Assembly: GCA_019240475.1 (NCBI GenBank)
Contig: JAFAYI010000007.1
Location: 1-64,000 of the forward strand
Length of the DNA: 64,000 bases
Origin: Acidobacteriaceae bacterium
GTDB lineage: Bacteria; Acidobacteriota; Terriglobia; Bryobacterales; Bryobacteraceae
Reading direction: 5' to 3'
The notes beneath the pieces were generated by a model. The model saw nothing but the letters and a program-made list of their open reading frames with translations, was not told the DNA's origin and made no database searches. The position numbers and the translations under genes were made by a program. How positions within the stretch are numbered: the first letter of the stretch is position 1; each line of letters starts with the position of its first letter. Below are positions 27,975-37,606 of the stretch, one piece after another.

Positions 27975-29393
27975 GTGGTGAAAGAAGATCTACGCCGGGA
28001 ACTAACGGACATGCGCGCCGAGGATGCGCGCGTTCGCGAGGAACTTCTCGAATCCGGCGAGCTCGGCGGTAGCTATGTGCCGCGCATGGAAGCGGTGCAT
28101 CTGAACAATGCCGCGCGCCTCAGAGAGCTGATCGCGGAGCACGGCTGGCCCGACGAGGCGATTGCCGGGAAGGACGGCGCCGAAGCGGCATGGCTGATTG
28201 TCCAGCACGCCATCGGCGAGCCCGAATTCCAGCGGCGCGCGCTCCACATTCTGCGCGGCTGCGCGCGCGTTCCGCGTTGGCACGCCGCGTATCTCGAGGA
28301 CCGGATCGCCATGTACGAGGGCCGGCCGCAGCGCTATGGCACGCAATGGATAGATGACCCCATGGATGGACGAAGCCGGCCGTGGATGCTATTGGAACCC
28401 GGCCGCGTGAACGAGTTGCGCTCCGATGTTGGTCTAGGCCCGTTGCAGGAAATTCCCGAACGCGGCCCCGATCTGTCTTCAGAAGACCAGCGGAACATCA
28501 TCGCCAATCGCGATTGGTGGGACCAATGGCTGATTTCAAAAGGATGGCGCGTGCCCTTCGAACAGGCCGTCGATGCGACGGTCTTAGGAGATGCGGCCGC
28601 GCTCGAGCGATTGCTTCGCGATCTGCCCGGTCTCGCGCGTGCTCGTTCCCCCCGCCCGCACCGCGCCACCTTGCTCCACTATCTGGGCGCGAACGGGGTC
28701 GAAGAGGAACGCCAGAAGTCTCCGAACAACGCCGTTGAGATCGCGCGAATGCTGCTCGCCTCCGGCGCCGAGGTGGATGCCGAAGCAGATATCTACGGCA
28801 AGAGCACAACTCTCGGTCTGGTTGCCACCAGCGTTCATCCGCTCCGCGCAGGCGTGCAGATCCCGCTGCTCGAACTTTTGTTGGAGCACGGCGCGGCCGT
28901 CGATGGAATCCCGGCTCTGCGGAGCCCCCTAATTTCTGCGCTTCACAACGGACGAAAAGAAGCGGCCGAGTTTCTCGCTCGCCATGGCGCGACATTGGAT
29001 CTCGAAGGCGCAGCCGGAGTCGGCCGCCTGGATGTCGTCGAGCAATTCTTCGACCCCGGCGGCGGTTTGAAAAGAGGCGCGACGAAGGCTCAGATGGAAC
29101 TCGGTTTCATGTGGGCCTGCGAGTATGGCCGGAAGAATGTAGTCGAGTTTCTCGTAAACAAAGGCATGGACCTCCGCGCGCGCGACAACACCGGCTTGAC
29201 CGGGCTGCATTGGGCGGTTGTCGGCGGCCAGCTGGAGATCATTCAGTTTCTGATTGAAAAAGGCGCGCCGCTCGACGCCAGGAACGTTTACGGCGGAACC
29301 GCGCTCGGCCAGGCCTACTGGTGCGCCGGCAACGGCGGTTCCGATGTCGATTACGCTCCCGTCATAGAAATGCTGGTTCGCGCCGCCGCTTGA
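27975..29393 (+). CDS. Ankyrin-repeat protein
   Basis: A 472-residue soluble protein starting at GTG 27975 (a second GTG follows directly). Residues about 1-190 show no family I recognise; a helical region with 'LRELIAEHGWPDEAIAG' suggests a protein-interaction role. From about 190 to the end there are ankyrin-type repeats, for example 'LLHYLGANGVEEERQKSPN', 'MLLASGAEVDAEADIYGKS', 'LLEHGAAVDGIPALRSP' and the well-formed 'TGLTGLHWAVVGGQLEIIQ'. No signal peptide. No partner is evident from context; it lies between the pyrophosphatase and an exported amidohydrolase. Confidence 0.8.
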   Translation: MVKEDLRRELTDMRAEDARVREELLESGELGGSYVPRMEAVHLNNAARLRELIAEHGWPDEAIAGKDGAEAAWLIVQHAIGEPEFQRRALHILRGCARVPRWHAAYLEDRIAMYEGRPQRYGTQWIDDPMDGRSRPWMLLEPGRVNELRSDVGLGPLQEIPERGPDLSSEDQRNIIANRDWWDQWLISKGWRVPFEQAVDATVLGDAAALERLLRDLPGLARARSPRPHRATLLHYLGANGVEEERQKSPNNAVEIARMLLASGAEVDAEADIYGKSTTLGLVATSVHPLRAGVQIPLLELLLEHGAAVDGIPALRSPLISALHNGRKEAAEFLARHGATLDLEGAAGVGRLDVVEQFFDPGGGLKRGATKAQMELGFMWACEYGRKNVVEFLVNKGMDLRARDNTGLTGLHWAVVGGQLEIIQFLIEKGAPLDARNVYGGTALGQAYWCAGNGGSDVDYAPVIEMLVRAAA

Positions 29394-29430
29394 ACGGCGA
29401 GCCTGCCGCTGCGCTATTCTCAGACCTAAC

Positions 29431-30723
29431 ATGAAATTCCTGCTTGCGGTTCTCGTCCTGGCGTCCGCGCTTCAGGCGCAAACGACTTATGTTCTAAAGG
29501 CCGCTCGACTGTTCGATGGCAAGAGCGACAAGCTCGTCGAGCCCGGAATCGTCGTCGTCTCCGGGAACCAGATTCGATCGGTAGGCGGCGAAGCGCCGGC
29601 GGGCGCGGCCGTCATCGACCTGGGCGATGCAACCCTGCTGCCCGGCTTTATCGATTCGCACACGCATCTCACCATGGACTTCAATCCCGATTACAACGGA
29701 CAGCGTCTGCTGAACCTGACCCGGCCGATTACCGAAGAAGCCATTCGCTCCACGGTGAACGCGCGCAAGACACTCATGGCCGGGTTCACCACAGTTCGCG
29801 ATGTCGGATCGGACCACTTCCTCGATGTGGGTCTTCGCAACGCCATCAACTCGGGTGTGGTTCCGGGTCCGCGCATGCTGGTTGCGGTGCACGCATTGGG
29901 CGCCACCGCCGGCCATTGCGACGACGGCGACGGTTTCCGTTTCGGGCTGTTAAATCACGAGACGGGGCCGGAAGACGGCGTCATCAATTCTCCGGATCAA
30001 GCTCGCTATGCGGTTCGCTTCAACATCAAATACGGCGCGGATGTCATCAAGACCTGCGCGACAGGCGGCGTGCTCTCGCCGACCGACGATGTGGATGTTC
30101 CGCAGTTGAGCCAGGCGGAACTGGATGCCTTGGTGGACGAAGCGCACGCGCTCCGGCGCAAGACCGCCGCTCACGCGCACGGAGCCGAAGGCGCCAAGCG
30201 CGCGATTCGCGCCGGCATCGATTCCATCGAACACGGCACCTTCGTAGACGACGAAGCGCTGCGCATGATGCGCGAGCGCGGAACTTATCTGGTTCCCACG
30301 CTCTCCGTTCGCAGCGGGCTCGCCGAATCGAATTTCCCTCCCCTGGTGCGCCAGAAGGCCGATCGCGCTGTCAAGCAGCAGGACGCCATGGTTCGACGCG
30401 CTCTCGCCACGGGCGTCAAGATTGCGCTCGGCACCGACGCCGCCGTCTACCCGCACGGCAACAATGCGCTCGAGTTTGTCTTGATGTCGGCCGATGGCAT
30501 GACCCCGGCGCAATCTCTCCGCGCCGGGACGTCCTCGGCAGCGGAACTGTTGGGCTTGCAGAGCAAGATCGGCACGCTTGAGCCGGGCAAACTCGCCGAT
30601 GTCGTCGCGGTCCCCGGCAACCCTTTTCAGGACATCAAAGTGACGCAAAGCGTCTTGTTCGTCATGAAAGAGGGCGTCGTGTGTCGGAACGATCGCCATC
30701 CCGTGGAAGCGGCTTCCCGATAG
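29431..30723 (+). CDS. Exported amidohydrolase (imidazolonepropionase/prolidase-like)
   Basis: A 430-residue exported metal-dependent hydrolase. Signal peptide at 1-16 (MKFLLAVLVLASALQA), small N-terminal beta-sandwich, then the TIM-barrel with metal ligands: HTH in 'GFIDSHTHL', a Lys in 'GADVIKTCATGG' positioned as the carbamylated bridge, His residues in 'AAHAHG' and 'IEHGTF', and Asp in 'ALGTDAAV'. The C-terminal 'GKLADVVAVPGNPFQDI' closes the sandwich. Related exported enzymes hydrolyse Xaa-Pro or acyl-amino-acid dipeptides, but substrate is not established here. Confidence 0.88.
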   Translation: MKFLLAVLVLASALQAQTTYVLKAARLFDGKSDKLVEPGIVVVSGNQIRSVGGEAPAGAAVIDLGDATLLPGFIDSHTHLTMDFNPDYNGQRLLNLTRPITEEAIRSTVNARKTLMAGFTTVRDVGSDHFLDVGLRNAINSGVVPGPRMLVAVHALGATAGHCDDGDGFRFGLLNHETGPEDGVINSPDQARYAVRFNIKYGADVIKTCATGGVLSPTDDVDVPQLSQAELDALVDEAHALRRKTAAHAHGAEGAKRAIRAGIDSIEHGTFVDDEALRMMRERGTYLVPTLSVRSGLAESNFPPLVRQKADRAVKQQDAMVRRALATGVKIALGTDAAVYPHGNNALEFVLMSADGMTPAQSLRAGTSSAAELLGLQSKIGTLEPGKLADVVAVPGNPFQDIKVTQSVLFVMKEGVVCRNDRHPVEAASR

Positions 30724-30747
30724 AGTACGGGGCTGGCCAGAACCAGC

Positions 30748-30777
30748 TTGTTAACAGATTTGTAACCCAGTTGTTAT
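30748..30777 (+). promoter_or_regulatory. Putative Pho box upstream of pstS
   Basis: Three direct repeats of TTGTTAAC-like sequence start at 30748, 30759 and 30770 (TTGTTAAC, TTTGTAAC, GTTGTTAT), an 11-base period as in PhoB-binding sites, about 35 bases before the pstS start. This predicts induction by phosphate limitation. No phoB/phoR genes are in the window. Confidence 0.55.
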
Positions 30778-30811
30778 ACGCGAGTGATGACGCAGCCGCC
30801 AAACTGGGGAG

Positions 30812-31855
30812 GTGCTCACTGTTTCTCGCGTCTTTACGCCTCGCGCCGCCACTTTCGCCGCGCTCCTTCTAACCGTTGCGGAACTCCCCTTAGTGGCTCA
30901 GACCACCCTCACCGGAGCCGGCGCAACTTTTCCGGCGCCCATCTATCAGAAGTGGTTCAACGATTATCAATCGGTTGGAAACGCTCAGATCAACTACCAG
31001 CCCAACGGTTCGGGCGGCGGCATCAGAGCGGTGACTGAAGGAACCGTCGATTTCGGCGCGAGCGATATGCCGCTTACCGACGACCAGTTGAAGGCCTTCA
31101 AAGATAAGCATGGATACGGAATTCTGCTCTTCCCAACCGTGATCGGCGCGGCGGTTCCCACCTATAATGTGCCTGGCGTCTCGCGCGAGTTGAACTTCAC
31201 CCCGGAAGCGCTCGCGGGCATTTTCCTCGGAAAGATTACGACATGGAACGATCCCGCCATTGCGAAAGCCAACCCGGGAGTGAATCTGCCGGGCGATAAA
31301 ATTATAGTGGTGCACCGCTCCGAAGGAAGCGGCACAACTTATTGCTGGACAGACTATCTCTCAAAGATCAGCCCAGAGTGGAAATCCAAAGTTGGCAGAA
31401 ACGCATCGGTGGATTGGCCCACCGGAATTGGCGGAAAAGGCAACGACGGCGTGGCGGGACTCATCAAACAGCAGAAAGGCGCGCTGGGCTACGTCGAGTT
31501 GATCTACGCCGTGCGGAACCATCTGCCTTATGGCAAAGTCAAGAATGAGGCGGGCGAATTTGTAAAAGCGGATCTTCAATCGGTAACTGCTGCCGCCGGT
31601 TCGCTGAAATCCATACCGGACGACTTCCGCGTTTCCATCACGAATGCAAGCGGCGCGGGCGCGTATCCGATCTCAACGTTCACCTGGCTGCTGATTCCCT
31701 CCAAGATCTCCGATTCCGCCAAGCAGAAGGCCATTGTGAGTTTCTTGAAGTGGGCCATCACGACCGGGCAAAATTCGGTGGAGTCCTTGGATTACGCCAA
31801 GCTTCCGCAGCAGGTTGTTTCGAAGGAACAATCGCAGATCGCTCAAGTCCAGTAA
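30812..31855 (+). CDS. pstS: Phosphate ABC transporter substrate-binding protein PstS
   Basis: A 347-residue periplasmic phosphate-binding protein starting at GTG 30812 with a GGGGAGG site just upstream. The signal peptide ends near 'LPLVAQ'. Phosphate-binding loops typical of PstS are present: 'LTGAGATFPAPIYQKW', 'QPNGSGGGIRAV', 'DFGASDMPL' and 'VHRSEGSGTTY'. It is the first gene of pstSCAB-phoU and follows the Pho-box-like repeat. Confidence 0.95.
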   Translation: MLTVSRVFTPRAATFAALLLTVAELPLVAQTTLTGAGATFPAPIYQKWFNDYQSVGNAQINYQPNGSGGGIRAVTEGTVDFGASDMPLTDDQLKAFKDKHGYGILLFPTVIGAAVPTYNVPGVSRELNFTPEALAGIFLGKITTWNDPAIAKANPGVNLPGDKIIVVHRSEGSGTTYCWTDYLSKISPEWKSKVGRNASVDWPTGIGGKGNDGVAGLIKQQKGALGYVELIYAVRNHLPYGKVKNEAGEFVKADLQSVTAAAGSLKSIPDDFRVSITNASGAGAYPISTFTWLLIPSKISDSAKQKAIVSFLKWAITTGQNSVESLDYAKLPQQVVSKEQSQIAQVQ

Positions 31856-31887
31856 GCTGCGCAGCTAGGAATTACTGAACTGCCGGC

Positions 31888-32859
31888 ATGGCAACTACTA
31901 CCTATTCGCCCAATCTTCCACGGCGGCAGCTTGTGCGCGGGCTGTACAAGCGGATTCGCGGCGGAGATGAGGTCGCCTACCTGCTAACTCTGGCATGCGC
32001 GGTCGCGATTCTGCTGATAGTAGGGCTGCTGGTTTTCGAGCTGTGGTCGAATTCAGGTCCCACCATTCACGCCTTCGGGTGGCATTTTCTAACCAGCTCC
32101 GCCTGGGATCCCAACAGCGGCAAGTTCGGCGCGCTTCCCTTCATCTATGGCACCTGCGTCACCTCGGCCATTGCCTTGCTGATCGCCGTTCCCATGGGGG
32201 TGTCTTCTTCTGTCTTTCTCGCAGAGATGGCGCCGCCGCGTTTGTCCAACCTGCTCACGTTCTTGATTGAGCTCCTGGCCGCCGTCCCCAGCGTCATCTA
32301 CGGCCTGATCGGAATTTTCATTCTGGTGCCATTTATCCGCGAGTACCTGGTCCCGCCGCTTACGAACGTGTTCGGTTTCCTGCCCATCTTCAGGGGCGAC
32401 TTTTACGGTGTCAGCTTTCTCTCCGCGGGACTGGTCTTATCTGTGATGGTGGTCCCCTTCATCGTTTCCGTATCGCGCGAAGTGCTGCTTGCCGTGCCGG
32501 TAGAACAGCGGGAGGCCGCGCTGGCGTTGGGGGCTACAAAGTGGGAGGCCACCTGGCAGATTGTCATTCCCAACGCAAGCACAGGTATCATCGGCTCGCT
32601 TTTCCTGGCGCTCGCTCGCGCGCTGGGCGAGACCATGGCGGTCACCATGGTCATAGGAAACACCCCGAAGATCACCGCTTCGCTCCTATCGCCGGGATAC
32701 TCCATCGCGGCCGTAATCGCCAACGAGTTCGCCGAGGCAAGCGGAACCCTCTACGTCTCCTCGCTCATCTTTCTCGGCCTCGTCTTGTTCGGTCTCACGA
32801 TCATGATCAATGCGATCGCGAGAGTCATGGTTCTGACCACCACGCGGAGGCGCGGGTAA
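31888..32859 (+). CDS. pstC: Phosphate ABC transporter permease PstC
   Basis: A 323-residue inner-membrane permease with about six helices and the coupling loop 'EQREAALALGATKWEATWQIVIP' followed by 'GEIMAV'-like 'ALGETMAVTMVIGN'. The N-terminal cytosolic tail is slightly long. It starts 32 bases after pstS and stops three bases before pstA. Confidence 0.95.
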   Translation: MATTTYSPNLPRRQLVRGLYKRIRGGDEVAYLLTLACAVAILLIVGLLVFELWSNSGPTIHAFGWHFLTSSAWDPNSGKFGALPFIYGTCVTSAIALLIAVPMGVSSSVFLAEMAPPRLSNLLTFLIELLAAVPSVIYGLIGIFILVPFIREYLVPPLTNVFGFLPIFRGDFYGVSFLSAGLVLSVMVVPFIVSVSREVLLAVPVEQREAALALGATKWEATWQIVIPNASTGIIGSLFLALARALGETMAVTMVIGNTPKITASLLSPGYSIAAVIANEFAEASGTLYVSSLIFLGLVLFGLTIMINAIARVMVLTTTRRRG

Positions 32860-32862
32860 GCC

Positions 32863-33717
32863 ATGATGATGGAGATTTCGCGCAGCCGCCGCATTACCAA
32901 CGCCGTGATGCTCTCCCTCACCGGCATTTGCACCATCCTGGTGATCGGCGTTCTGTTCTTCATTCTGGGATATTTGCTTTGGCACGGGGGCCGATCCCTC
33001 AATTGGGCCTTTTTTACCAACCTGCCCAAGCCTTCCGGCGAGACCGGCGGCGGCATGGCGAACGCCATCGTCGGCAGCGGGAAGGTCTTATTGGTCGCTA
33101 CCTCGATTGGAGTGCCGCTGGGCTTTCTCGCGGGCGTTTATCTCGCCGAGTACAGCGGCAAGGCATTCGCCTCGGCCTTGCGCTACACCGTAGACCTGCT
33201 GAACGGAGTCCCGTCTATCGTCATCGGCATCGTGGCTTACGCGCTGGTGGTGCGTCCCATGGGTCATTTTTCCGCGCTCGCCGGCGGGGTGGCGCTCGGG
33301 ATAATGATGATCCCCATCGCCGTTCGCACGACCGAAGAATTTCTCCGCGCTGTTCCGAATTCGCTCCGCGAGGGCGCCATGGCGCTGGGCGCCACCAAGG
33401 CCAAAACGATTTTCACGGTAGTGGTTCCGGCCGCCATCTCCGGGCTCGCGAGCGGAATGATGCTGAACCTGGCGCGCGTGGCGGGTGAAACAGCCCCGCT
33501 GCTGTTCACCGCGCTTGGCAACAATTTCTGGAGTCGCGGCTGGCTCCAGCCCATCGCGACTCTGCCGGTAACCATCTACAACTATGCGCTCGCGCCTGAG
33601 GAGGACCTGCACCAGCAAGCCTGGGCGGCCGGCTTTGTGCTTCTCGCGCTGGTGCTTGTCGTCAACATAACTGCCAGAATGATAATTGCGGGGGGAAGTG
33701 CATCCTCCAGGAGATAA
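32863..33717 (+). CDS. pstA: Phosphate ABC transporter permease PstA
   Basis: A 284-residue inner-membrane permease that pairs with PstC. Helices and the coupling loop '[20 protein letters not shown]' are as expected, with '[20 protein letters not shown]' downstream. The family-typical 'SVIIGLFVY' block reads '[13 protein letters not shown]'. Almost no gap to pstB, so the genes are co-translated. Confidence 0.95.
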   Translation: MMMEISRSRRITNAVMLSLTGICTILVIGVLFFILGYLLWHGGRSLNWAFFTNLPKPSGETGGGMANAIVGSGKVLLVATSIGVPLGFLAGVYLAEYSGKAFASALRYTVDLLNGVPSIVIGIVAYALVVRPMGHFSALAGGVALGIMMIPIAVRTTEEFLRAVPNSLREGAMALGATKAKTIFTVVVPAAISGLASGMMLNLARVAGETAPLLFTALGNNFWSRGWLQPIATLPVTIYNYALAPEEDLHQQAWAAGFVLLALVLVVNITARMIIAGGSASSRR

Positions 33718-33718
33718 C

Positions 33719-34567
33719 GTGGCCACGCCCCAACAACAAACGCTGAGCGAACGTACTATCGGAGCACAAAAAATGCCGATCCCGCAAACTCTCGTTGAGC
33801 CTGCGAAGACCTCCGCGGCTATTTGCAAGCTGAATTCCAAGAACCTGAATTTTTTTTATGGATCATTTCAGGCTCTGCACGACATCAGCATCGATATTTC
33901 GGCCAACCGGGTGACCGCGTTTATAGGACCGTCCGGCTGCGGGAAATCTACCTTCTTGCGCACCATGAATCGCATGAACGAAACGCTGCGCAACACTCGC
34001 GTCGAAGGCGATCTGATGCTCGATGGAGAGAAAATCTTCACCATGGATGTGACGGACGTGAGGCGTCGCGTCGGAATGGTGTTCCAGAAGTCCAATCCGT
34101 TTCCGAAAACCATCTTCGACAACGTCGCTTACGGCCTGCGCGTGAACGGGATTCACAAGAAGAGCGTTCTCGATGACACGGTAGAAAGAAGCCTGGAGCG
34201 AGCCGCGCTCTGGAGCGAAGTCAAGGACAAGCTGCAAAAGCCGGCCAGCGCGCTCTCGGGAGGCCAGCAGCAGCGCCTATGCATCGCGCGCGCATTGGCG
34301 GTTGAGCCGGAAGTTCTGCTGCTCGACGAGCCCTGCTCCGCGCTCGACCCCATCGCAACCTTGAAAATCGAAGAGCTGTTGTTTCAGCTCAAAGCCGATA
34401 CCACCATCGTCATCGTCACCCACAATATGCAGCAAGCCGCGCGCGTTGCCGATTACACCGGTTTCTTTCTGTTGGGCAGATTGATCGAATTCGGCGACAC
34501 GCGGAAGATCTTCCAGAATCCCGGCGTGAAAGAAACAGAGGATTACGTGACCGGCAGGTTCGGGTGA
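33719..34567 (+). CDS. pstB: Phosphate ABC transporter ATPase PstB
   Basis: A 282-residue ATPase. GTG 33719 has an AGGAG site six bases upstream and lies directly after the pstA stop; the open frame upstream inside pstA is not used. Walker [10 protein letters not shown], the Q-loop in '[12 protein letters not shown]', ABC signature LSGGQQQR, Walker B '[13 protein letters not shown]' and the switch His in '[11 protein letters not shown]' are all present. The first about 35 residues are an extra Thr/Gln-rich tail relative to short homologues. Confidence 0.96.
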   Translation: MATPQQQTLSERTIGAQKMPIPQTLVEPAKTSAAICKLNSKNLNFFYGSFQALHDISIDISANRVTAFIGPSGCGKSTFLRTMNRMNETLRNTRVEGDLMLDGEKIFTMDVTDVRRRVGMVFQKSNPFPKTIFDNVAYGLRVNGIHKKSVLDDTVERSLERAALWSEVKDKLQKPASALSGGQQQRLCIARALAVEPEVLLLDEPCSALDPIATLKIEELLFQLKADTTIVIVTHNMQQAARVADYTGFFLLGRLIEFGDTRKIFQNPGVKETEDYVTGRFG

Positions 34568-34598
34568 GGCCGGCTTTCGCGGCGCAATAGAGGAAAAC

Positions 34599-35276
34599 GT
34601 GCGGCACTTCGAACAAGAATTGGAGCAGTTGAAATCCAAATTGCTGGAGATGAGCGCGCTGGTGGAGAATGCGGTCTACCACAGCGTGCAAGGCGTGGTT
34701 GAAAAAAATGAAGAACTGGCTCAGCAGGTTCTGCGGAACGAGAGCCGCATCAATCAGCTCGAGATCGAGATCGACGACATGGCGATCAGCCTGCTCGCCC
34801 TGCAGGCGCCGCTTGCGACCGACCTTCGGCTGGTGACCGCGGCTATCAAGATCAATAACGACCTGGAGCGCATGGGCGATCTTTCGGTGAGCATCGCGCA
34901 AAGCGCGCTCGCGTTGTTAAAGGAGCCCATGATTCAGCCGCTGATCGATATACCGCATATCGCCGGCTTGGCGCAATCCATGGTGCGCAAGGCGCTCGAC
35001 GCCTTCGTAAATCGCGACGCCGAATTGGCGCGCAGCGTTCTTGCCTCCGACGACGCGGTAGACAACATGCGTACCGCGAGCTATCACGAGCTGATCAGCT
35101 TCATGGAGAACAACCCGCAGCAGATCCCTCAGGCTCTTTACCTGCTCTCGGTTGTGCGTAACCTGGAGCGCATCGCCGACCATTCGACCAACATCGCAGA
35201 GGACGTCCTGTTCTTGGTGAAAGGAATCGACGTCCGCCACCACAACGAAGAGCGAACCGCCATGGCGCAGACCTGA
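34599..35276 (+). CDS. phoU: Phosphate-signalling regulator PhoU
   Basis: A 225-residue all-helical protein starting at GTG 34599 with AGAGGAAA upstream. Both three-helix PhoU repeats carry the metal-binding E/DxxxD patterns: 'INNDLERMGDLSVSIA' and 'VRNLERIADHSTNIAEDVLF'. PhoU links the Pst transporter to the PhoR kinase and represses the Pho response when phosphate is ample. Last gene of the pst block, ending just before gatB on the other strand. Confidence 0.95.
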   Translation: MRHFEQELEQLKSKLLEMSALVENAVYHSVQGVVEKNEELAQQVLRNESRINQLEIEIDDMAISLLALQAPLATDLRLVTAAIKINNDLERMGDLSVSIAQSALALLKEPMIQPLIDIPHIAGLAQSMVRKALDAFVNRDAELARSVLASDDAVDNMRTASYHELISFMENNPQQIPQALYLLSVVRNLERIADHSTNIAEDVLFLVKGIDVRHHNEERTAMAQT

Positions 35277-35291
35277 AGCCTGGGCGCCGCC

Positions 35292-36761
35292 TCACCCCAA
35301 CCTCTTCTTTAGCGCTTCATTCGCCGCCCCGGGATTCGCCTGCCCGCGGCTGGCCTTCATCACCTGTCCGACCAGAAACCCAAGCACAGCCGTTTTACCC
35401 CCGCGATACTGCTCGACTTGTTTCGGATTCGCCGCGATCACTTCATCCACGATCTTGTCGAGCGCGCCGCTATCCGAAATCTGCCGCAGGCCTTCGCGAT
35501 CCATAACCGCGGGCGCGGATTCGCCGGTCTCGAACATCTTCGGCAGAATTTCTTTGGCGAGCTTGCCCGACAACTCGCCTTTACCGATCAGCGCGACTAA
35601 TTCGCCCAGGTCTTCGGCGCGCACCGGCGAATGCGCGATGCCGCGGCCGCTCGCGTTTAACAGCCCCAGCAGATCGCCGCTCACCCAGTTTGCCGTGGCG
35701 CGCCCGTCTCCGCTCGCTTTCGCGGCCGCTTCGAAGTAGTCGCCCAATTCGCGCGTGAGCGCCAGCACTTGCGCATCGTATTCGCGCAGGCCGTATTCGG
35801 CGGCGAAGCGCTCCCGCCGGTCGGACGGCAGCTCCGCCAGCTTTGCTGTTACCTCCCGCAGCCAATGCTCGCTCACATGCAGCGGAACGAGATCGGGTTC
35901 CGGAAAATAGCGGTAATCCTGCGCCCGCTCCTTGCTGCGCATGCCAATTGTCTGCCCCGTCGAAACGTTGTAAAGCCGCGTCTCTTGCCGCACCTTGCCG
36001 CCCGATTCCAGGATCTCCACCTGCCGTTCTATCTCGTATTCGAGCGCCAGCTTCAGAAACCGGAACGAATTCAGGTTCTTGACTTCCACCTTCGTGCCGA
36101 ATTCCGGCGCGCCGCGCAAGCGAACTGAGACATTCGCATCGCATCGCAATTGGCCCTTCTCCATGTCGCAATCGGAGATCCCGGTGTATTGCATCATCTG
36201 CTTCAGCTCCGTGACGTAGGCGTAGGCCTCGTCCGGCGAGCGCATGTCCGGATCGCTCACGATCTCGATCAACGGCGTGCCTGAGCGGTTCAAGTCCACA
36301 TAGCTATAGCGGTCCGAATCCGCGAAGCCGTCGTGGATGCTCTTTCCCGCGTCGTCTTCCATGTGCACCCGCGTGACTCCGATGCGCTTCCTCTCCTCGC
36401 CCACGCCCAGGTTGAGCTGGCCGTGCTCGGCCAGCGGCTGGTCGTATTGCGAGATCTGGTAGCCCTTGGGCAAATCTGGATAGAAATAATTCTTGCGCGC
36501 GAGTCGCGAGAGCTCGTTGATGCGGCATTTCAGCGCGAGCGCCGCTTCCATGGCCAGCTCGACAGCCTGCCGGCTGAGCACCGGCAGCGCGCCCGGCAAG
36601 CCCAGGCACACCGGGCACACATTGGTGTTGGGAGGCGCGCCGAACTCTACCGGGCAACTGCAAAAAATCTTGGTTTTGGTGCCCAGCTGAACGTGCGCTT
36701 CCAGCCCGATCACCGGCTCGTATTTAGTCAGAATGCTTTCGGCGACCGCGCTCGCGCACAT
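35292..36761 (-). CDS. gatB: Aspartyl/glutamyl-tRNA(Asn/Gln) amidotransferase subunit B
   Basis: A 489-residue subunit of the GatCAB complex that converts Glu-tRNA(Gln) or Asp-tRNA(Asn) to the amide form. Hallmarks: 'YEPVIGLEAHVQLGTKTKIF', the CxxC-type 'NTNVCPVCLGLPGALPVL', 'RKNYFYPDLPKGYQISQYD', and 'RSGTPLIEIVSDPD'. The C-terminal YqeY-like tail ends 'LKKRLG'. I placed the start at ATG 36761; an upstream in-frame ATG at 36809 and further codons would extend it without family similarity. gatA and gatC are not in the window. Confidence 0.95.
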   Translation of the reverse strand: MCASAVAESILTKYEPVIGLEAHVQLGTKTKIFCSCPVEFGAPPNTNVCPVCLGLPGALPVLSRQAVELAMEAALALKCRINELSRLARKNYFYPDLPKGYQISQYDQPLAEHGQLNLGVGEERKRIGVTRVHMEDDAGKSIHDGFADSDRYSYVDLNRSGTPLIEIVSDPDMRSPDEAYAYVTELKQMMQYTGISDCDMEKGQLRCDANVSVRLRGAPEFGTKVEVKNLNSFRFLKLALEYEIERQVEILESGGKVRQETRLYNVSTGQTIGMRSKERAQDYRYFPEPDLVPLHVSEHWLREVTAKLAELPSDRRERFAAEYGLREYDAQVLALTRELGDYFEAAAKASGDGRATANWVSGDLLGLLNASGRGIAHSPVRAEDLGELVALIGKGELSGKLAKEILPKMFETGESAPAVMDREGLRQISDSGALDKIVDEVIAANPKQVEQYRGGKTAVLGFLVGQVMKASRGQANPGAANEALKKRLG

Positions 36762-36860
36762 ATTGCGATTGTAAGGCGCGGTGATTCGGAGCAATGAAAT
36801 GGTTGTCATCGGAGAGGCGCTGATGTAACCTGCGAAGAGTTGCTTCCGGGGGGAGCCAGC

Positions 36861-37598
36861 TTGTCTTCTAGAACCACCGTGTCTCGCCATTACATCTTTC
36901 GCGCCTTAGCTGCCACGCTGGCGCTCTCGCCGCTTTGGCTTGTGCCCGCTGCTTCCGCGCAGCAGAGCTATGTGGGTCTCTTCGACCTGTACGGCGGCTT
37001 CACATACCTATCGAGCCCCAACGTCAATCTCGATCAGCGAGGCTTCCACATCCAGGCGGGCGTTAATGCAAGAACCTGGCTCGCGCTCGGATTCGATTAC
37101 AGCCGCTCGACTGGGAACACCGACATCACGCCGAACCTGCTGACTTCGTCGCTGCAAACGGCCTTGGGCGATCAGATAGCGGTCGGCGAGCATCTAGGCA
37201 TTATCCCGGCCGGGTACACGGTATCCGTTCCCTTCGACGCCACCACCCAGACCTTCGCGGCAGGACCGCAATTGATGTTCCGCCATTGGTCCGCGGTGAC
37301 ATTGTTCGTGCGCCCTTCTATCGGCGCGATACATGAAGTCGCCACCCTGCACGCCACCGATCCGCTCTCGCAAGCCATCGTCGATCAGCTTGCGCCGACT
37401 GGGGTGAAAACAGATTGGACGCCTTTCTACGGATTCGGCGGCGGCGGCGAATTCAATATCGGCCCCCACTTCAGCATTCGCGCCCAAGCCGACTTCGTGC
37501 ACAATCACCTGTTCAGCGACGTGCTGCGCAATGGCCGCAATACCGTGCGCCTCAGCATCGGGCCGGCTTTTCACTTCGGGAAGAATATGGCCAAGTAG
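36861..37598 (+). CDS. Outer-membrane beta-barrel protein
   Basis: A 245-residue exported protein. TTG 36861 has a GGGGGGAG site a few bases upstream, supporting it over the TTG at 36840. The signal peptide ends 'PAASAQ'. The mature part alternates polar and aromatic residues in strands ('GLFDLYGGFTYLSS', 'TWLALGFDYSRSTG', 'FYGFGGGGEFNIGPHFSIRA') and closes with 'VRLSIGPAFHFGKNMAK', consistent with an eight-stranded OmpA/OmpW-like barrel. Specific function unknown. Divergent from gatB. Confidence 0.75.
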   Translation: MSSRTTVSRHYIFRALAATLALSPLWLVPAASAQQSYVGLFDLYGGFTYLSSPNVNLDQRGFHIQAGVNARTWLALGFDYSRSTGNTDITPNLLTSSLQTALGDQIAVGEHLGIIPAGYTVSVPFDATTQTFAAGPQLMFRHWSAVTLFVRPSIGAIHEVATLHATDPLSQAIVDQLAPTGVKTDWTPFYGFGGGGEFNIGPHFSIRAQADFVHNHLFSDVLRNGRNTVRLSIGPAFHFGKNMAK

Positions 37599-37606
37599 CC
37601 GCCGCG

